64,000 nucleotides of DNA from Chelonoidis abingdonii (Eukaryota; Chordata; Testudines; Testudinidae), in assembly GCF_003597395.2 (NCBI RefSeq), contig NC_133770.1, forward strand, positions 35,478,428 through 35,542,427. Reading direction: 5' to 3'. A model generated the notes under the pieces. It was not told where the DNA came from. It saw only the letters and a list, made by a program, of their open reading frames with translations, and searched no databases. Positions within the stretch are counted from its first letter, which is position 1, and each line of letters starts with the position of its first letter. Below are positions 34,441 through 47,715 of this stretch, in pieces. A program made the position numbers and the translations under genes.

Positions 34441-35225
34441 AGTTAAAGGGGTTTTTCCCTTAGGACTTCAGAAAGTGTAGGATCGGGCCACAGACACTGT
34501 GCGGTTCTTGGGGCAGGGAGGGGTCCCGCTTTCCTCTGTCGATCCCCTCCAGTGAAGGTACTCCTGAAATCTGCTGCCAACCAGTTTCAATTCTCAGTGA
34601 TGTCATGGAGACTGAGGGTGGTTAGCGGGCAGGCTGAGGCCTTTACAACCCCATCGCTGACACACCGTGAACTGTGGTACAGTGTGGGAAATAGCATCAT
34701 TCTAGTATGTTTAACAAGATAAAACTTAGTTTGCTAATCTGATCCTGTATTCCTAGTGCACCTCATTCCTTCTGTTGATTTCAAAGTGTTAGAGGATGTA
34801 CCTGTACAATTGGACCCAGACCAGTTTCCCTCTAAAAAATCCCCTGAACATGTGGCATGCTTTAATTCAGTCTGTTCTTTTCCTTGAAGAGTGTAAAGGC
34901 AGAGGGTGAAACTAACATTTAGTTCAATGGGAATTTTGCCTGAATAAAGATTGCAGGCCTAGGTCCAAACTATTTCAACCAAATGCTTTGCTCACCGTCA
35001 TTCATCTTCTCTTGGGCTGTGTTCTTAACTGTATGCTAATTTCTTTCTAATCTTAATGGGTGATTTTAGCTGTGGCTGACAGTTAATTACAGCTAAAATG
35101 ATAATGAAGATATTAAAATAGACTCTTTGAACCTTATTCCTATAATGTTTTAAACACAGGCATACAATACAAGAGCAGTGACAAATGTTATTTAACCTGT
35201 TATGTATATATATTTTTAATGGCAG
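34441..35225. other. Gene-free stretch upstream of PTCHD3 exon 2
   Basis: No exon is recognised until the acceptor at 35,224-35,225. Confidence 0.4.
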
Positions 35226-35347
35226 GTGGCTTACTTTGCCTCAATATCCAGGCAGGAAGAGTTTGAAGGAAATACCAGGAAAGTGATCCCCCTGTTTTCC
35301 ATAACATACTTTCTAACTATAACCTTTTCCATTATTTCTTGTTTAAG
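35226..35347 (+). CDS. PTCHD3: PTCHD3-like exon 2
   Basis: Acceptor TTAATGGCAG, donor GTAAGC. Encodes VAYFASISRQEEFEGNTRKV then IPLFSITYFLTITFSIISCL and two bases of the next codon. The segment is the juxtamembrane region and second transmembrane helix that open the sterol-sensing-like domain of patched-related RND proteins. It joins in phase with the exon at 51,525 across a 16-kb intron. The preceding exon is represented only by the fragment at 20,746. Confidence 0.8.
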
Positions 35348-36623
35348 GTAAGCTATTTTCTTCTAAGTTTATAATCTTTTATTTTTCTTTACTTTTCCAC
35401 ATCCTTTATATATTTTATATTTTATTTAAATTACCTTTTACTTGAATTACAAACTCTTCTTTTCCAGCTGAAAAATAAGAGTTTGTAATTGAGACAACGG
35501 CTTTCTTGCCTAGTACAACAGAGCCCTAGTCCTTGGTTGAGGGTCTACTCCTAATAGTTAAAGTGTATGACTATGCATATTGATACAAAAATGGTAGGTG
35601 AGCCTTAAAGTCTTACTCATGCGAGTAGCTGTAGCGTAGTCAGACATCTTGCCCGAGTGAGAACTACTCACATGAGTAAGAATTTGCTCAAACATGCCCA
35701 TATCTATATTTTTAAGGTGAGAAACATGACGATGCAAATCTGGTACTGAAAAGCAGATACATTATGGCTGAAGTAATTTAGCACAGATGGACCAATCCTG
35801 TAGTAGCAACTGCAAGGTACAGAGGGCCACCACAGCAGGTGTGCAAAAGGCCACCATAGGTATGTGGAAGAGGCAATGCTTTCTATGTACCTATGTTTGA
35901 ACACTTACACAGGACACTTACACAGGACAAAAAAAGTGAAGGTGGAAAAATAAGGGGTGTGTGCACTTTCATAGGCTTCCTTATAGCTGATCCTGTCCTC
36001 CATAAAGAGTGTGAGGGACTATTTCCTATATATCTAGTTATGCCTGCTCCATTGCAGGAGAATCTGAAAATATGGATTCAAGGCAATTGTCAATGACCAA
36101 AATGAGGATCTTGGGCTGCCAGGTTCCAAGGTGCAAAGCTTCCTTTCCTGCATACTATGCAGCTCTAGTTTTGACCTATGTGAGATCAACCTTTCATTAT
36201 GTTATCCCTGAATGGAAGAAAACATTTTTACAAAACAAAGAAAAATAGACATGAAATATTCAAGAAAAAGCTGTAACACGAATGTGTGCATTTTGCTGAG
36301 TTTCATGTTTTGCTGAATTTTCTGTTTTTTTCTAGGAATAGGAAAATCTCTTCTTCCAGGTTTGTTTGTGAAACCTGTAGAACCTGTTTGTTTGGTTTTA
36401 GTATTCAATACACCAACATTTCATGTAAAACAAAAACTAGAAAATGAATTGTTCCAATTATACAAGAATGTGTTCTCCATTTTCAATAAAAGCTAAATTA
36501 GGAAAGGTTTAGTCTTCTAACTGTCCCTGTGTTGGAATTAACTTAACCATAAATTCCTTTATTAAATCCAAAGGCCAAATGGTCTCTATGAAATTGCTTT
36601 AAACACATCTAAAAAGCCTAGAC
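35348..36623. other. PTCHD3 intron, no recognised content
   Basis: AT-rich intronic sequence without exons or clear repeat boundaries. Confidence 0.4.
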
Positions 36624-37242
36624 CAAGGGTGGGCAAACTATGGCCCGCGGGCTGGATCTGGCCCGTGAGTCATTTTAAGATGGCCCACGAGCTGCACCAC
36701 GTGGCTCGGCCCTGCTCCGGCACTCCAGCTGGGGCGCTGGGTCTAGGGATCATCACGTGACTCAGCCCTGCTTCGGCACTTCCGCCGGGCTGCAGGGTCA
36801 GGGTGGCATCACGTGGCCTCTGGAAGCCATGCCATGGCCCCGCTCCAGCTCCTATGTGCTCCAATGGGAGCTGTAGGGGCAGTGCCTACGGATGGGGCAG
36901 CATGTAGAGCCACCTGGCCGCACCTCTGCATAGGAGTCAGAGAAGGGACATGCCACTGCTTCCAGGAACCACTTAAGGTAAGCACTGCTCAGAGCCTGTA
37001 CCGCCTGAGCCTCTCCTCATGCCCCAACCCTCTGCCCCAGCCCTGATCCTCCTCCCACTCTCCAAACCCATCAATTCCAGGTCGGAGCACCCTTCTACAA
37101 CCCAAACTCCTCATTCCCAGCCCTACTCCAAAGCCTGCACCCTCTTCCGCACCCCAAACCCGATTTTGTGAGAATTCATGGCCCATCATACAATTTCTAT
37201 TCCCTGATGTGGCCCTCGGGCCAAAACGTTTGCCCACCCCAG
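36624..37242. mobile_element. hAT-type MITE, exact 8-bp target duplication
   Basis: Left end CAAGGGTGGGCAAACTATGG and right end AAAACGTTTGCCCACCCCAG are inverted repeats. GCCTAGAC flanks both sides (36,616-36,623; 37,243-37,250). 619 bp, GC-rich, non-coding. Confidence 0.9.
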
Positions 37243-37578
37243 GCCTAGACCATAAGTAATTTACTACATCCAATGCAGTAACATGCATCCATAATTATAT
37301 GATCGACTATACTTACAGATAGACCAGACCAAAGAACAGTCCTCTCATTCTGCTTTGCCCCTGCATGATTGGGCTGGATCTGGTAAAGATTCTCCAGGTT
37401 CATGGCTCTCTTTATATCCTTCAGCTAATTTGCTAGAATTAGCAAAAACCCTGTTTGAAGCAATTTATCCTTATTCCACCATGGCCTTTCTTTATTATCT
37501 CCTTCCCTCTCTTTGCTTACCAGTAGAAAAGTGGGAAGGTTTGTGCTTGTTCCTTTTAAAACCTCTTTTATTTGTCTT

Positions 37579-38729
37579 TGTAATGGGTTGGACCCCCCGT
37601 CTAGGGTGCCACCTGATGTACTAGGGTTTTACTGAGCCCACCTGCTCCACCAGCCTGGGCTCCCTTACACTGTTTTGCTGAGCCAGGCTCTCTGGCCTCC
37701 TCCTGCGCATGCGCGCTTGCACACACACACACATAGGGACACACCCAGCTGAAGACTCACACAGACACTGCAATGAGCTCTGCATGGGAAGACTGAGCTA
37801 GGAAATGGCCCAGCACTCAAGTGCACACAGCCCTCTGGAGGATAAATCCAAAATTAGACCATCTTGCACAGCATAGTAAACTATACAGCGTAAGCTTATG
37901 AAGTTCGCCCCCTCCCTCAATGTGGAGGGAGATATGCACAGCTTCCCCCTCCCACATTATGAATTTCACAAACTGGGTTTAGATTAAACAAAACAAGCTT
38001 ATTAACTACAAAAGATAGATTTTAAGTGATTATTAGAGGTAGCAAACAGATCAAAGCAGATTACCTAGCAAATAAACAAAATCGCAAATTGAGCTTAACA
38101 CACTAGATAGGTAGGATATGAATTAGGAAATTCACACCTTGAGTGATAATCAGCTGGCAGATTCTTAAGGCATAAGCTGCCTTGGCTTTCCCACATTTTC
38201 ATTCACAGACTAGAAATCCCTCTAGCCTGTGACCATCACTTCCCACAGTTCAGTCTTTGTTCCTCAGTCTTTCCAGGTGTGTTGTTGTAGAGGGAATGAG
38301 ATAGCCTCATGATGTCATTGTCCTCCTTTTATATCTTCTTCCCACTTTCTGGAAAGCTCTTTTGCTGTGACCTGATCAAACAGTTCTCATTGTGTAGTGC
38401 TATCTCTGAGAGGTTTCTATTGTACACAGTTCCTGGGGTAATCCTTGTGCTCGTGTGCATTTCCTTAATAAGCCAATAACATGTTTGTCCTTTTTACTGT
38501 TGTACCTGGAAGGCTGCTTGTGGGAGTTTTCAACCTCACAACATGTTTCAGTAACACATATATAGCCAAACTTCATAACTTGGCATATAACTATAGCACA
38601 TACAATCCAATGAGATATTAATGTCTAGCAGATCAAGACTTTTAGAATGATACCTCACAAGGCGTACTTTGTACAGAGCATATCCTAATTACTTGATAGT
38701 GGTGAATATTGGGGTGCCAGGGTGTCACA
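37579..38729 (-). mobile_element. Solo LTR with exact 5-bp target duplication
   Basis: Begins TGTAATGGGTTGG and ends GGGTGTCACA, flanked by GTCTT on both sides (37,574-37,578; 38,730-38,734). On the minus strand a TATAAAAGGAGG promoter-like box lies near 38,330, which supports minus orientation. 1,151 bp. Confidence 0.75.
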
Positions 38730-38734
38730 GTCTT

Positions 38735-39915
38735 GTTATTGCAGCACTTTATTTTATAGTTACTTTTTGAACCATACATCCATCCCACACTACATTCTCA
38801 TCTTATAAATCATCGTTCTGAAAGCCTTCTTTTACTTGTTGATTGGGGCCTTTTCCTTACTAATCTCAAATCATAAAGCAAATATATTATTTTCTTAACC
38901 AAACTTAAGATACCTTTAATTCTTTAATTTCATAACTATCTCTACACCATTTAAAAACACAAACCATTTTAAAGTTAGTCTTTAAAGAATTCAGACTAAA
39001 AATGACAAAATTAGGACTAATTGGCCTCTGTCCCCAGTTAAGAACTTCCATTTGTGGGTCTACCGACTATTGAGGAATGAATAATTTAGCCCTAATTGAC
39101 TTATTTTATTTGCATTATTTAAATCAACTTTTATTACAGGGCTATTTTTCTTGTGTTTTAGCCTGTATTTAAATGGCTGAACAGTATATTGTTTAACTCT
39201 GCCTTTCTGATTTTTGAAAGATTTTTGAACACATACAATTTTCAGAAATCCATCATGCGATCAGTCTTTTGGTGAGCGCAAAAGAAAGATTTCATGTCCA
39301 TACATACACTCCTAAAATAAATCACAGCAAAATGCAGCTCATTTATCAATATTACTCTTTAATATTTCAGAGGTTTTTCCATTTCTTGTTTAATCTAATA
39401 TACAATGTACTCACTGAATGTATCATTACAATAATAAAGAATCACAGAAGCAGTCACTTTTCTTTAACACTGAAAAGGGAACTTTTTTCTAATAAAGAAC
39501 ACAGTATTATCCCTAGAACCACTCTGCCTCTTTCTCTCTCTCCCCTGCCCCCCACCTCACTTCAGAGCTTCGGCCCAGAACCTTTCTCTGCCTCATCCTG
39601 CTAAAATGTAACAAAATGGCACACACATCCTCGCATTCCTGCCACCAGCACACACACTTTTTTCTGTATAAAAATGTTTTAATTAATATTTAACACTATA
39701 TTATAAATCCAGAAGAGTCACCAACTTCACTGCTTAGCCAGATTTGGTCATCTTTTGGCCTTCAGGAGGGTTTTTCCAGTTGATTTACTTGAAATATCAA
39801 ATCTCTGCAGGATAGATTCAGACTCAGTAGAACTGACACTTCTCAACAGGATTATCTACTTGCACTAAGGCTGTGGTGTGAGTATCATTTTACAGTCACA
39901 CAAGAAGTCATCTGA
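38735..39915. other. PTCHD3 intron, AT-rich, no recognised content
   Basis: No exon was found. The open frame near 39,269-39,604 has low-complexity ends and no domain. Confidence 0.4.
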
Positions 39916-41117
39916 GGCCAGGTCTACACTGCGACTTTAAATCGGTTTAATGGCCGATATACCGATTTAACGCTGTACTCGTTCACACGACGTCATCATT
40001 AATATCGAGTTAAACAGCTCCTTAAATTGATTTCGGAACTCCTCCCAGACGAGAGGAGTAGCGCTAAATTCGATAGTGATAACTCGGATTAGGGTTCGTG
40101 TGGACGGAAATCGACATTATTGGCCTCCTAGAGGTATCCCACAGTGCACCACTGACCGCTCTGGTCCGCAATCCGAACTCGGATGCGGAGTGCCGGTAAA
40201 CAGGAAAAGCCCCGAGACCTTTAGAATGACATTTCCTGCTTTCACGTGTCCAGCTCTGATCAGCACGGGTGGCGATGCAGTTCAAATGCAAAAGTAGCTC
40301 CTGCATTGAACCTTACGGGAGATACTAGATCTGATCGCTGTATGGTGAGACAAATCTGTTTTATCAGAGCTCCGTTAAAGAACAGGAAATGCCAAAGCGT
40401 TTGAAAAATAAACTCCAGGATACACAGCGGTGCGTGACAACCGTAACGGGAAGCCAGAGACTCAAACGGATGCTCATGGAGGGAGGGAGGGGGTAATGAG
40501 GACTACAGCTACCAGTCTCCACAGCAGTCTCTGAAAACTATTTGCATTCTTGGCTGAGCGCCCAATGTCTGTAGCTTAATACACGGTGTCTTGCGTGGTT
40601 CACGGAACAGCTCGTCAGTCTCTTCCCCCCCCGCAGCACGTGAAAGAAAAGTAAAATAAATAATTCCTTGAGTACTGTAAATGTCACCCTCTGTGTACTG
40701 AATGCTGCTGGCAGAGAGTACGCGAGGTGTTGACAACGGTCAGGATACCGTTTGTGATCTCAGGGTCCATGATTGCTGTGCTATGGCGTTTGCTCAATGC
40801 ACTCCGGGAAAAAGGCGCCAAAGGGTTGTCTGCTGCCTTCACAAAGGGAGGGGTGAGGCTGTACCCAGCACCACCCGGGGCAATGTTTTCTGCCCCATCA
40901 GGCACTGTGCTCTCAACCCGGAAGTGGGAACTATGGGATAGCTGAGGAACAGCTACCCACAGTGCACCGCTCCTGAAATCGATGGTAGCTTTGGACCATG
41001 GACGCAAACAATCGATTTCGTGATCCCACTGTGGACGCGCTAAACCGATTTTATTAGATCTGTTTTGTAATATCGGTTTAAGCTAATTTGAAATAATCGT
41101 GCAGTGTAGACGTACCC
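39916..41117. mobile_element. Harbinger-type deletion derivative, 1.2 kb
   Basis: Ends GGCCAGGTCTACACTGC and GCAGTGTAGACGTACCC, inverted with a few mismatches, and TGA flanks both sides (39,913-39,915; 41,118-41,120), a 3-bp duplication as in PIF/Harbinger. Its terminal regions match both ends of the 6-kb element at 4,850-10,838, so it is an internally deleted, non-autonomous relative. Confidence 0.8.
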
Positions 41118-41630
41118 TGAGTTAGGAACCAGGTAAAATGCCCCCTGTTACTTCTGAATGGGTACCTTGAACAGGTCCTCCTTTATAGTGGATCACCACA
41201 CGGATTTTTCCAGCGTTTTGTGAGAACCATCTCCATGGATTATGCTTCGGTCCATGAGGCTACTTGCAGTAAGTCCACTAAGGACAAACAGATCAAACAC
41301 ATACTCCTTGATTTTTACAGCTAGTCCAGACTTTGAACTGACCCATCAACTTATTTATCACGTGGGGCTGTTGCGCACAGTAACTTCTGCTGGTCCAACT
41401 TCAAAGTGGAACTTATCTTGTTAAAAGTCACTTCACAAATAAAAGTTTCCTCTGTTTCTGAATCAATTTTAAATTTAACAATAATATTGTAAATTTTGAG
41501 ATCAAAGCCTGTTCATGAATGCTGTCTTTGAAAAGCGATCGCAGAAAATAGACACTAGCTCTTGCTTAGGATATTTTTCTGACGTCTTTGCTTCTGTAGA
41601 CACATTCCCGTATTCTTATTACTTTTTCTT
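41118..41630. other. PTCHD3 intron, no recognised content
   Basis: No exon or repeat boundary was seen. Confidence 0.35.
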
Positions 41631-43045
41631 AGGGCTGTCGATTAATCGCAGTTAACTCACATGGTTAACGCAAAAAAAATTAACCGCAATTAAAAAAATC
41701 AATCACAATTAATAGCACTGTTAAACAATAGAATAACAATTGAAATTTATTAAATATATTTTATGTTTTTCTACATTTTCAAATATAGTGATTTCTGTTA
41801 CCACACAGAATACAAAGAGTACAGTGCTCACCTTATATTATTATTTTTATTACAAATGTTTTCACTGTAAGAATAAAATAAATACTATTTTTCAATTCCT
41901 CACATACAAGAACTGTAGTGCATCTCTTTGTAGTAAGTACACGCCCTGATAAAGGCCCAGTATGAGGCCTGAGGCCTGAACTAAAGTAATGGTCAAGACG
42001 TTGCTGAAAGCAAAGTTAAGCTGCGAGCTAGAAGCAGGCCCTGCTCACAGAAGTTGGCAAGGAAAGGGCTGATGTTGCATAAACATATATTCACCTAGCA
42101 TATTGAAGTATAAACACGGTACCAGAACACCCTATACTGGAACATTCCATAGATAAAGGGGAACAGGCCGACCCATCCCAATGACAGGGACAAAAGGGTA
42201 ATATGATGGCTAGAGTTGTTTTGTTCGAACCAACATGTACAAGGTGAGAGGTGGCACCTGACTGCATGGAGGGGTTGTACCTTGCTACGTAGAGGGGTTG
42301 CACCTCAATACGTCAGGAGTGATGTGTAACTTGTTTGTACTGTGTATAAGAATGCATCCCTGGGGCGGTGTCTTGGTCCAGCCGAGGGGGCAGTGGAAAG
42401 TCCCGCCACTGACTGAGCTGAGTCCATTGCCAAGAGGCACTTTCCCACAGTATGCCCTGAGTTAGACTAAGAAATCTACAAGGAACTGCCATTGTGTCCA
42501 TATGGCAATAAACCTGGCCGACGTGCCTTTGTATCTTACTAAGACTCTGTGGTCATTGGGGGTTCTTTTCGGGTCTGCTTTGTCAGCTATTTGCGCAAAG
42601 CTGGGACAGCACCCAGAGGGAACACATGCACGCAGCTGAGTGATACCAACATTGAGCAGAGCAGAGCACCACACTGGTAGCATCTGACAACACTCTTTAT
42701 CATGAAAGTGAAACTTACAAATGTAGATTTTTTTTGTTACATAACTACACTCAAATCAAAACAATGTAAAACTTGATCCTACCAGTCCACTCAGTCCAAC
42801 TTCCTGTTCAACTAATCGCTAAGAGAAGACAAACAAGTTTGTTTACATTTACAGGAGATAATGCTACCTGCTTCCTATTTACAATGTCACCTGAAAGTGA
42901 GAACAGGCATTCTCATGGCAATTTTTTAGCCGGTATTGCAAGGTATTTATGTGCCAGATATGCTAAACATTCGCATGCCCCTTTGTCCTTCAGTCACCAT
43001 TCCAGAGGACAGGCTTCCATGCTGACGATGTTCATTAAAAATGTA
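41631..43045. mobile_element. DNA-element fragment (AGGGCTGTCGATTAATCGC family), split by an LTR
   Basis: It starts AGGGCTGTCGATTAATCGCA with repeated TTAATCGC/GCGATTAA-like phrases, a signature of a common reptile DNA element. It is interrupted at 41,929-42,692 by an LTR and resumes with TTATCATGAAAGTGAAAC. The 3' part ends near 43,045. Confidence 0.55.
41929..42692 (+). mobile_element. Solo LTR with exact 5-bp target duplication
   Basis: Begins TGTAGTAAGTACACG and ends CATCTGACAACA. CTCTT flanks both sides (41,924-41,928; 42,693-42,697). A TATAAG box at 42,345 and AATAAA at 42,507 give the order expected of U3-R-U5 on the + strand. 764 bp. Confidence 0.8.
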
Positions 43046-43199
43046 AGGAGAGTCTGAATGTGCTCACCCCTGACACCTAGTGATGAGCTGTAGAAGAGGA
43101 CTTCACGAGCTGATCTCCTTTGCATGGGCACACTCACTCTGCCTAGGTATTCAGCATAATGGGATTGCTTGCCCAAATGATCACTTTTGGCTGGTGTTG
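43046..43199. other. Unclassified sequence before the 2-kb duplication
   Basis: Probably the start of the retroelement-like unit that is duplicated from about 43,200. No boundary is defined. Confidence 0.3.
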
Positions 43200-45288
43200 G
43201 ATCTCCTGTCTTCTTGTTATTGGAGACACACCTGCTTGATGATGAGTTCCCAATTGCAATTACGTTTCGTGAGCTGTCAGGGAGTTTTTAATCCATTTAT
43301 AAACATTTACAGCTTCACGCCTCGTGAACTTCCCTGGGCATTGCTGTTCCCTGTGGCAAGCATCTTTATGTCTCAGAATCTTGTGATATGCTTCTTCCAC
43401 TCAGGCCATGCCATGTAGGTACCGGACTGAAAGACTTGTGGAGAGAAGGAACTTTGGCATTTTCTTTTCCTTTTATGTCCAAAATTAGTCAACACCCCTT
43501 AACCAGTTTTCCACTTTATATCGTAAGTCCCAAGTAATAGAGGGATGGGGGTAAGTTTCCTCTCTTCTCTTGATGGCTTGTAGCAAATCGAGAGGTCTTT
43601 CCTCTCTGTCGGGACCTGCCAAATATCGGGGGAATACTAAGGCAGATGGATCAGAGGTGCAGTCCGGGAGAGTCAAGGGGACTGAGATGAGGTATCTTTG
43701 AACTGTTTAAGTTCTGACTGATTGCAGCCTTTTCTGGCGGCAATTAATACCTTGCTTTGTCAACTCCCCTGCCACCACTAGTGTGGGTCATCGGATCCAA
43801 TGCTACTGCTAATATCGTATTGGTGCCATTTGTTATAACTTCAACCTTTACAAAACCCTTTAAACACATGTATCACTTTAAATAATATCACTTTAATAAA
43901 ACTCTATCTCTTTATCTTGCAGTAATATACTTAAAAACCTTACAATTAAACTTCTGAGTCAAAACCACAATACACAACTGGAAATACTGGGATGGCAGCC
44001 AAGCTGCAGTCACAGAAAGTTAAGCTTACTGCTCTCTTGTTTAAGAGAGACAGAGTTTGCCAATCACTGTAATTTTAACCATTTACTTGTGCTTCAGGGG
44101 AGATTTCTTAAGGGTCCAAGGATGCCTGGAATCCCTGAAAATTCCTGTCACACACTCCTATAAACTCCGGCCTAGCTCGCCAGCCTGTAGCCTGATTTGG
44201 AGTGTGTTAGTAATGTTGATATAATGTATCAACTTAATTTAATTTTATTTGATTAATTAATTTTATATTAATAATATTAATACTAATTATTGGATACTAA
44301 TAGTATGGGTTTGGCTCGCCAATATGGTTGATTGGAAGATAAAGTTCGTCCTGAATCAGGCTTCACAGAGTTTATAAAAGGAACTTTGGGGTCATGACAG
44401 GAGCTTACACTGAGACAGATATAGTCATAAAGACCTTTTTATTAAAATCAATGAAATGATAAGCAAATGGTAAAACAGTTAGGATAACAGAGTTACAAGT
44501 ATCACAGTTCTTTAAGAGAGATATCTATGATAATACAATGTTATAAGCTGCTATCTTGGGTAGCACTTATACCCTTTTTGATAACCCGGTGCTAGAAAAT
44601 ATGGGCCACGCCTGTAGCAATTTCCGTTTTCACACCTCTGGTAGAGGAAGCCTATTGCAGAGCTATTTGCTCTCTATTTCACTATATACGCATTAAAATG
44701 AAATAGACTTACAGTTTGAAAAGAAATAATAATACGGCCTATTAATAGTAATAGCCGTCGTAGATGGGTAGCATCGATATGTAGTTGAAGGTGGAGGCAA
44801 TGAAGAGTAGACAGGAGCAGATAGATGGGTAGATTGCCTCCCTAATGGTGAGCTGTCTCACCTTTTTATAGGGCATTAGTCGGAAATCCTTCCTCCTACG
44901 CTCAAACTTCATCTTTCCCCCACGGAAATGCTAGGGTACACTTGCCCCATAGGCTAGTATGTATGTGCGTATGAATTACAGGTATGTACGCATTTGTGGT
45001 GTACTTGTTAGATTTGTGGGCAAAAATCCCCTTTTTCCACCCTTTACTGTTATTGGTTCAGTCAAAGGTTTCTAGACATCTGCATAGGTATTTTGTCCAC
45101 TATTACTTTTCTGAGTAAGGGTCCCAAAATGTGCTAGAGTTGCTGTAGCATCACATATAAGATGTTTGACCTTCATTTCTTACAGCTAAACTTATTCTCA
45201 ATAGAAATCTATAAGCCTATTACATCCAATACTCAAATTTATAAGAAATATATTTATACAGACCAGCAGATTAATCCTTAGGGCTACA
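43200..45288. repeat. Tandem duplication, copy 1 (~2.1 kb, clean)
   Basis: From ATCTCCTGTCTTCTTGTTAT to about 45,288. It is followed at once by a second copy. Content looks like a retroelement flank (AATAAAACTCTATCTC near 43,896) but no protein domain is recognised. The 63-codon minus-strand frame at 43,485-43,676 is identical in copy 2. Confidence 0.75.
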
Positions 45289-47715
45289 ATCCTCTGTCTT
45301 CTTGTTATTGGACACACACCTGCTTGATGATGAGTTCCCAACTGCAATTACATTTTGTGAGCTGTCAGGGAGTTTTTAATCCATTTATAAACATTTACAG
45401 CTTCACGCCTCGTGAACTTCCCTGGGCATTGCTGTTCCCTGTGGCAAGCATCTTTATGTCTCAGAATCCTGTGATATGCTCCTTCCACTCAGGCCATGCC
45501 ATGTAGGTACCGGACTGAAAGACTTGTGGAGAGAAGGAACTTTGGCATTTTCTTTTCCTTTTATGTCCAAAATTAGTCAACACCCCTTAACCAGTTTTCC
45601 ACTTTATATCGTAAGTCCCAAGTAATAGAGGGATGGGGGTAAGTTTCCTCTCTTCTCTTGATGGCTTGTAGCAAATCGAGAGGTCTTTCCTCTCTGTCGG
45701 GACCTGCCAAATATCGGGGGAATACTAAGGCAGATGGATCAGAGGTGCAGTCCGGGAGAGTCAAGGGGACTGAGATGAGGTATCTTTGAACTGTTTAAGT
45801 TCTGACTGATTGCAGCCTTTTCTGGCGGCAATTAATACCTTGCTTTGTCAACTCCCCTGCCACCACTAGTGTGGGTCATCGGATCCAATGCTACTGCTAA
45901 TATCGTATTGGTGCCATTTGTTATAACTTCAACCTTTACAAAACCCTTTAAACACATGTATCACTTTAAATAATATCACTTTAATAAAACTCTATCTCTT
46001 TATCTTGCAGTAATATACTTAAAAACCTTACAATTAAACTTCTGAGTCAAAACCACAATACACAACTGGAAATACTGGGATGGCAGCCAAGCTGCAGTCA
46101 CAGAAAGTTAAGCTTAGCTCTCTTTTTGTTAAGAGGAGCAGAGTTTGCCAATCACTGTAATTTTTACAGTTTACTTGTGCTTCATGGGGAGATTCCCTTA
46201 AAGAGGGCCAAGGATGCCTGAATCCTGAAAATTCCTGGCACACACTCCTATAGAACTCCGGCGTAAGCTCGCCAGCACTGTAGCCTGGATTTGGAGTCGT
46301 TGTTAGTACATGTTTGATATAATGGTATCAACATTAATTTAATTTGTAATTTGATTTATTAATTTTAATATTAATAATATTAAATACTAATTAGTTGGAT
46401 TACTAATAGTAAATGAGGTTTTTGGCTTCTGCCAATCATGGTTGATTCGGAAGATTAAGCGTCGTCCCTGAATCAGGCTTCACAGCACATTTAATAAAAG
46501 GAACTTTGAGGGAACATCTGACAGTCGTAGGCTAGTAAAAGCAACACTGACTGCGACCGATATAATAGTCATCAATAGAACTACCCTGCTTTTATTCATT
46601 AAAATCAATGAATAATGATCGAAAGTAACTAAATGGTAAAACCAGTTAGGCGTACATAACCAGTTCGCAAGTATCGATCCGTTACTTTAAGAGAGAATAT
46701 CGAGTGATTAATGACACTAATTCGTTATTACGATCCCGTGCTATCAAGTCTGCGCTGAGCAGCACTTATCCACCCACATTTTGTGTATAACCCGGTGCGT
46801 AGTAAAATACTGCACTCTACGACTGCTGAGCAAAGATTCCGTTTTTCAACATTACTCTCTGGTAGCAATCAAGCCCTATACGCAGAGCTAATTCGCTCTC
46901 TAGTGTACAGATATACCATACCGCATATACAAAAATGAAAGTAAATCACCAATTACAGTAGTTGAAAAGAAAATAAATAATACGGGCACTAATTAATAGT
47001 AATAATACCCAAATCGTGTCGTAAGAATGGTAGTCAAATCAGAGAACTGTAAAGTGATGAAGGTGGCGGCGAATATCGAATTAAGTAGACAAGGAATGCA
47101 CGTATATCACTAGTGGTAGACCTTGACCTCCCTAATGGTGATCACCTCACACATGGCGACCTTGTTATTATATAAGGAAGCATTAGTCGGATAATTCCTC
47201 CCTCCTACGACTCAATACTTTCATCTTTGCCGCCTTCCACATCGATAATGCTAGGGTATCGAGCTTGACCCACCAGGCTGAGTAGAAATATGCTTGCCTC
47301 TAGAATTAGCACAGAGTAAATTACGTTACGCTATATGATTAAGCGAGTGATCATCTTGGTTCGAGAGACTCTTGTGGGCAAATAATCTCTATAACATTAG
47401 ACATGCACCAAAGCACCGTCCTTACCTTGATTACTTGCGTGCAGCTTGGCTGCTCAGTCAAGGTTTCTAGAACCAATCATCTGATCATTCAGGTAGTATT
47501 GTGCTCTAACGATATCTCACTTATTCTGAGTAATAGGTCTACAAAATGATTGACTAGACGTCTGCTGTAGGCAATTTCACATTATGAAGATGGTATTATA
47601 CGCTTACTGTAGAGTATCTCACAAGCTAAAGAGCTTTATTCTCAAATAATAGAAGCTTCATAAGCCATATATCCATTCCAAATATCTACACAACAAAGTT
47701 GATATAAGAAATATA
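45289..47715. repeat. Tandem duplication, copy 2 (~2.4 kb, noisy)
   Basis: Nearly identical to copy 1 up to about 46,100, then the same order of landmarks continues with many extra single bases and short insertions. Examples are TAGGATAACAG becoming TAGGCGTACATAACCAG and a 345-bp stretch (44,225-44,570) growing to about 448 bp (46,322-46,770). The copy is longer only through these insertions. Confidence 0.8.

Noticed and set aside
43485..45764. Two identical 63-codon minus-strand frames as a conserved gene family
   Set aside because: Their identity is explained by the tandem duplication or assembly artefact; no known motif.
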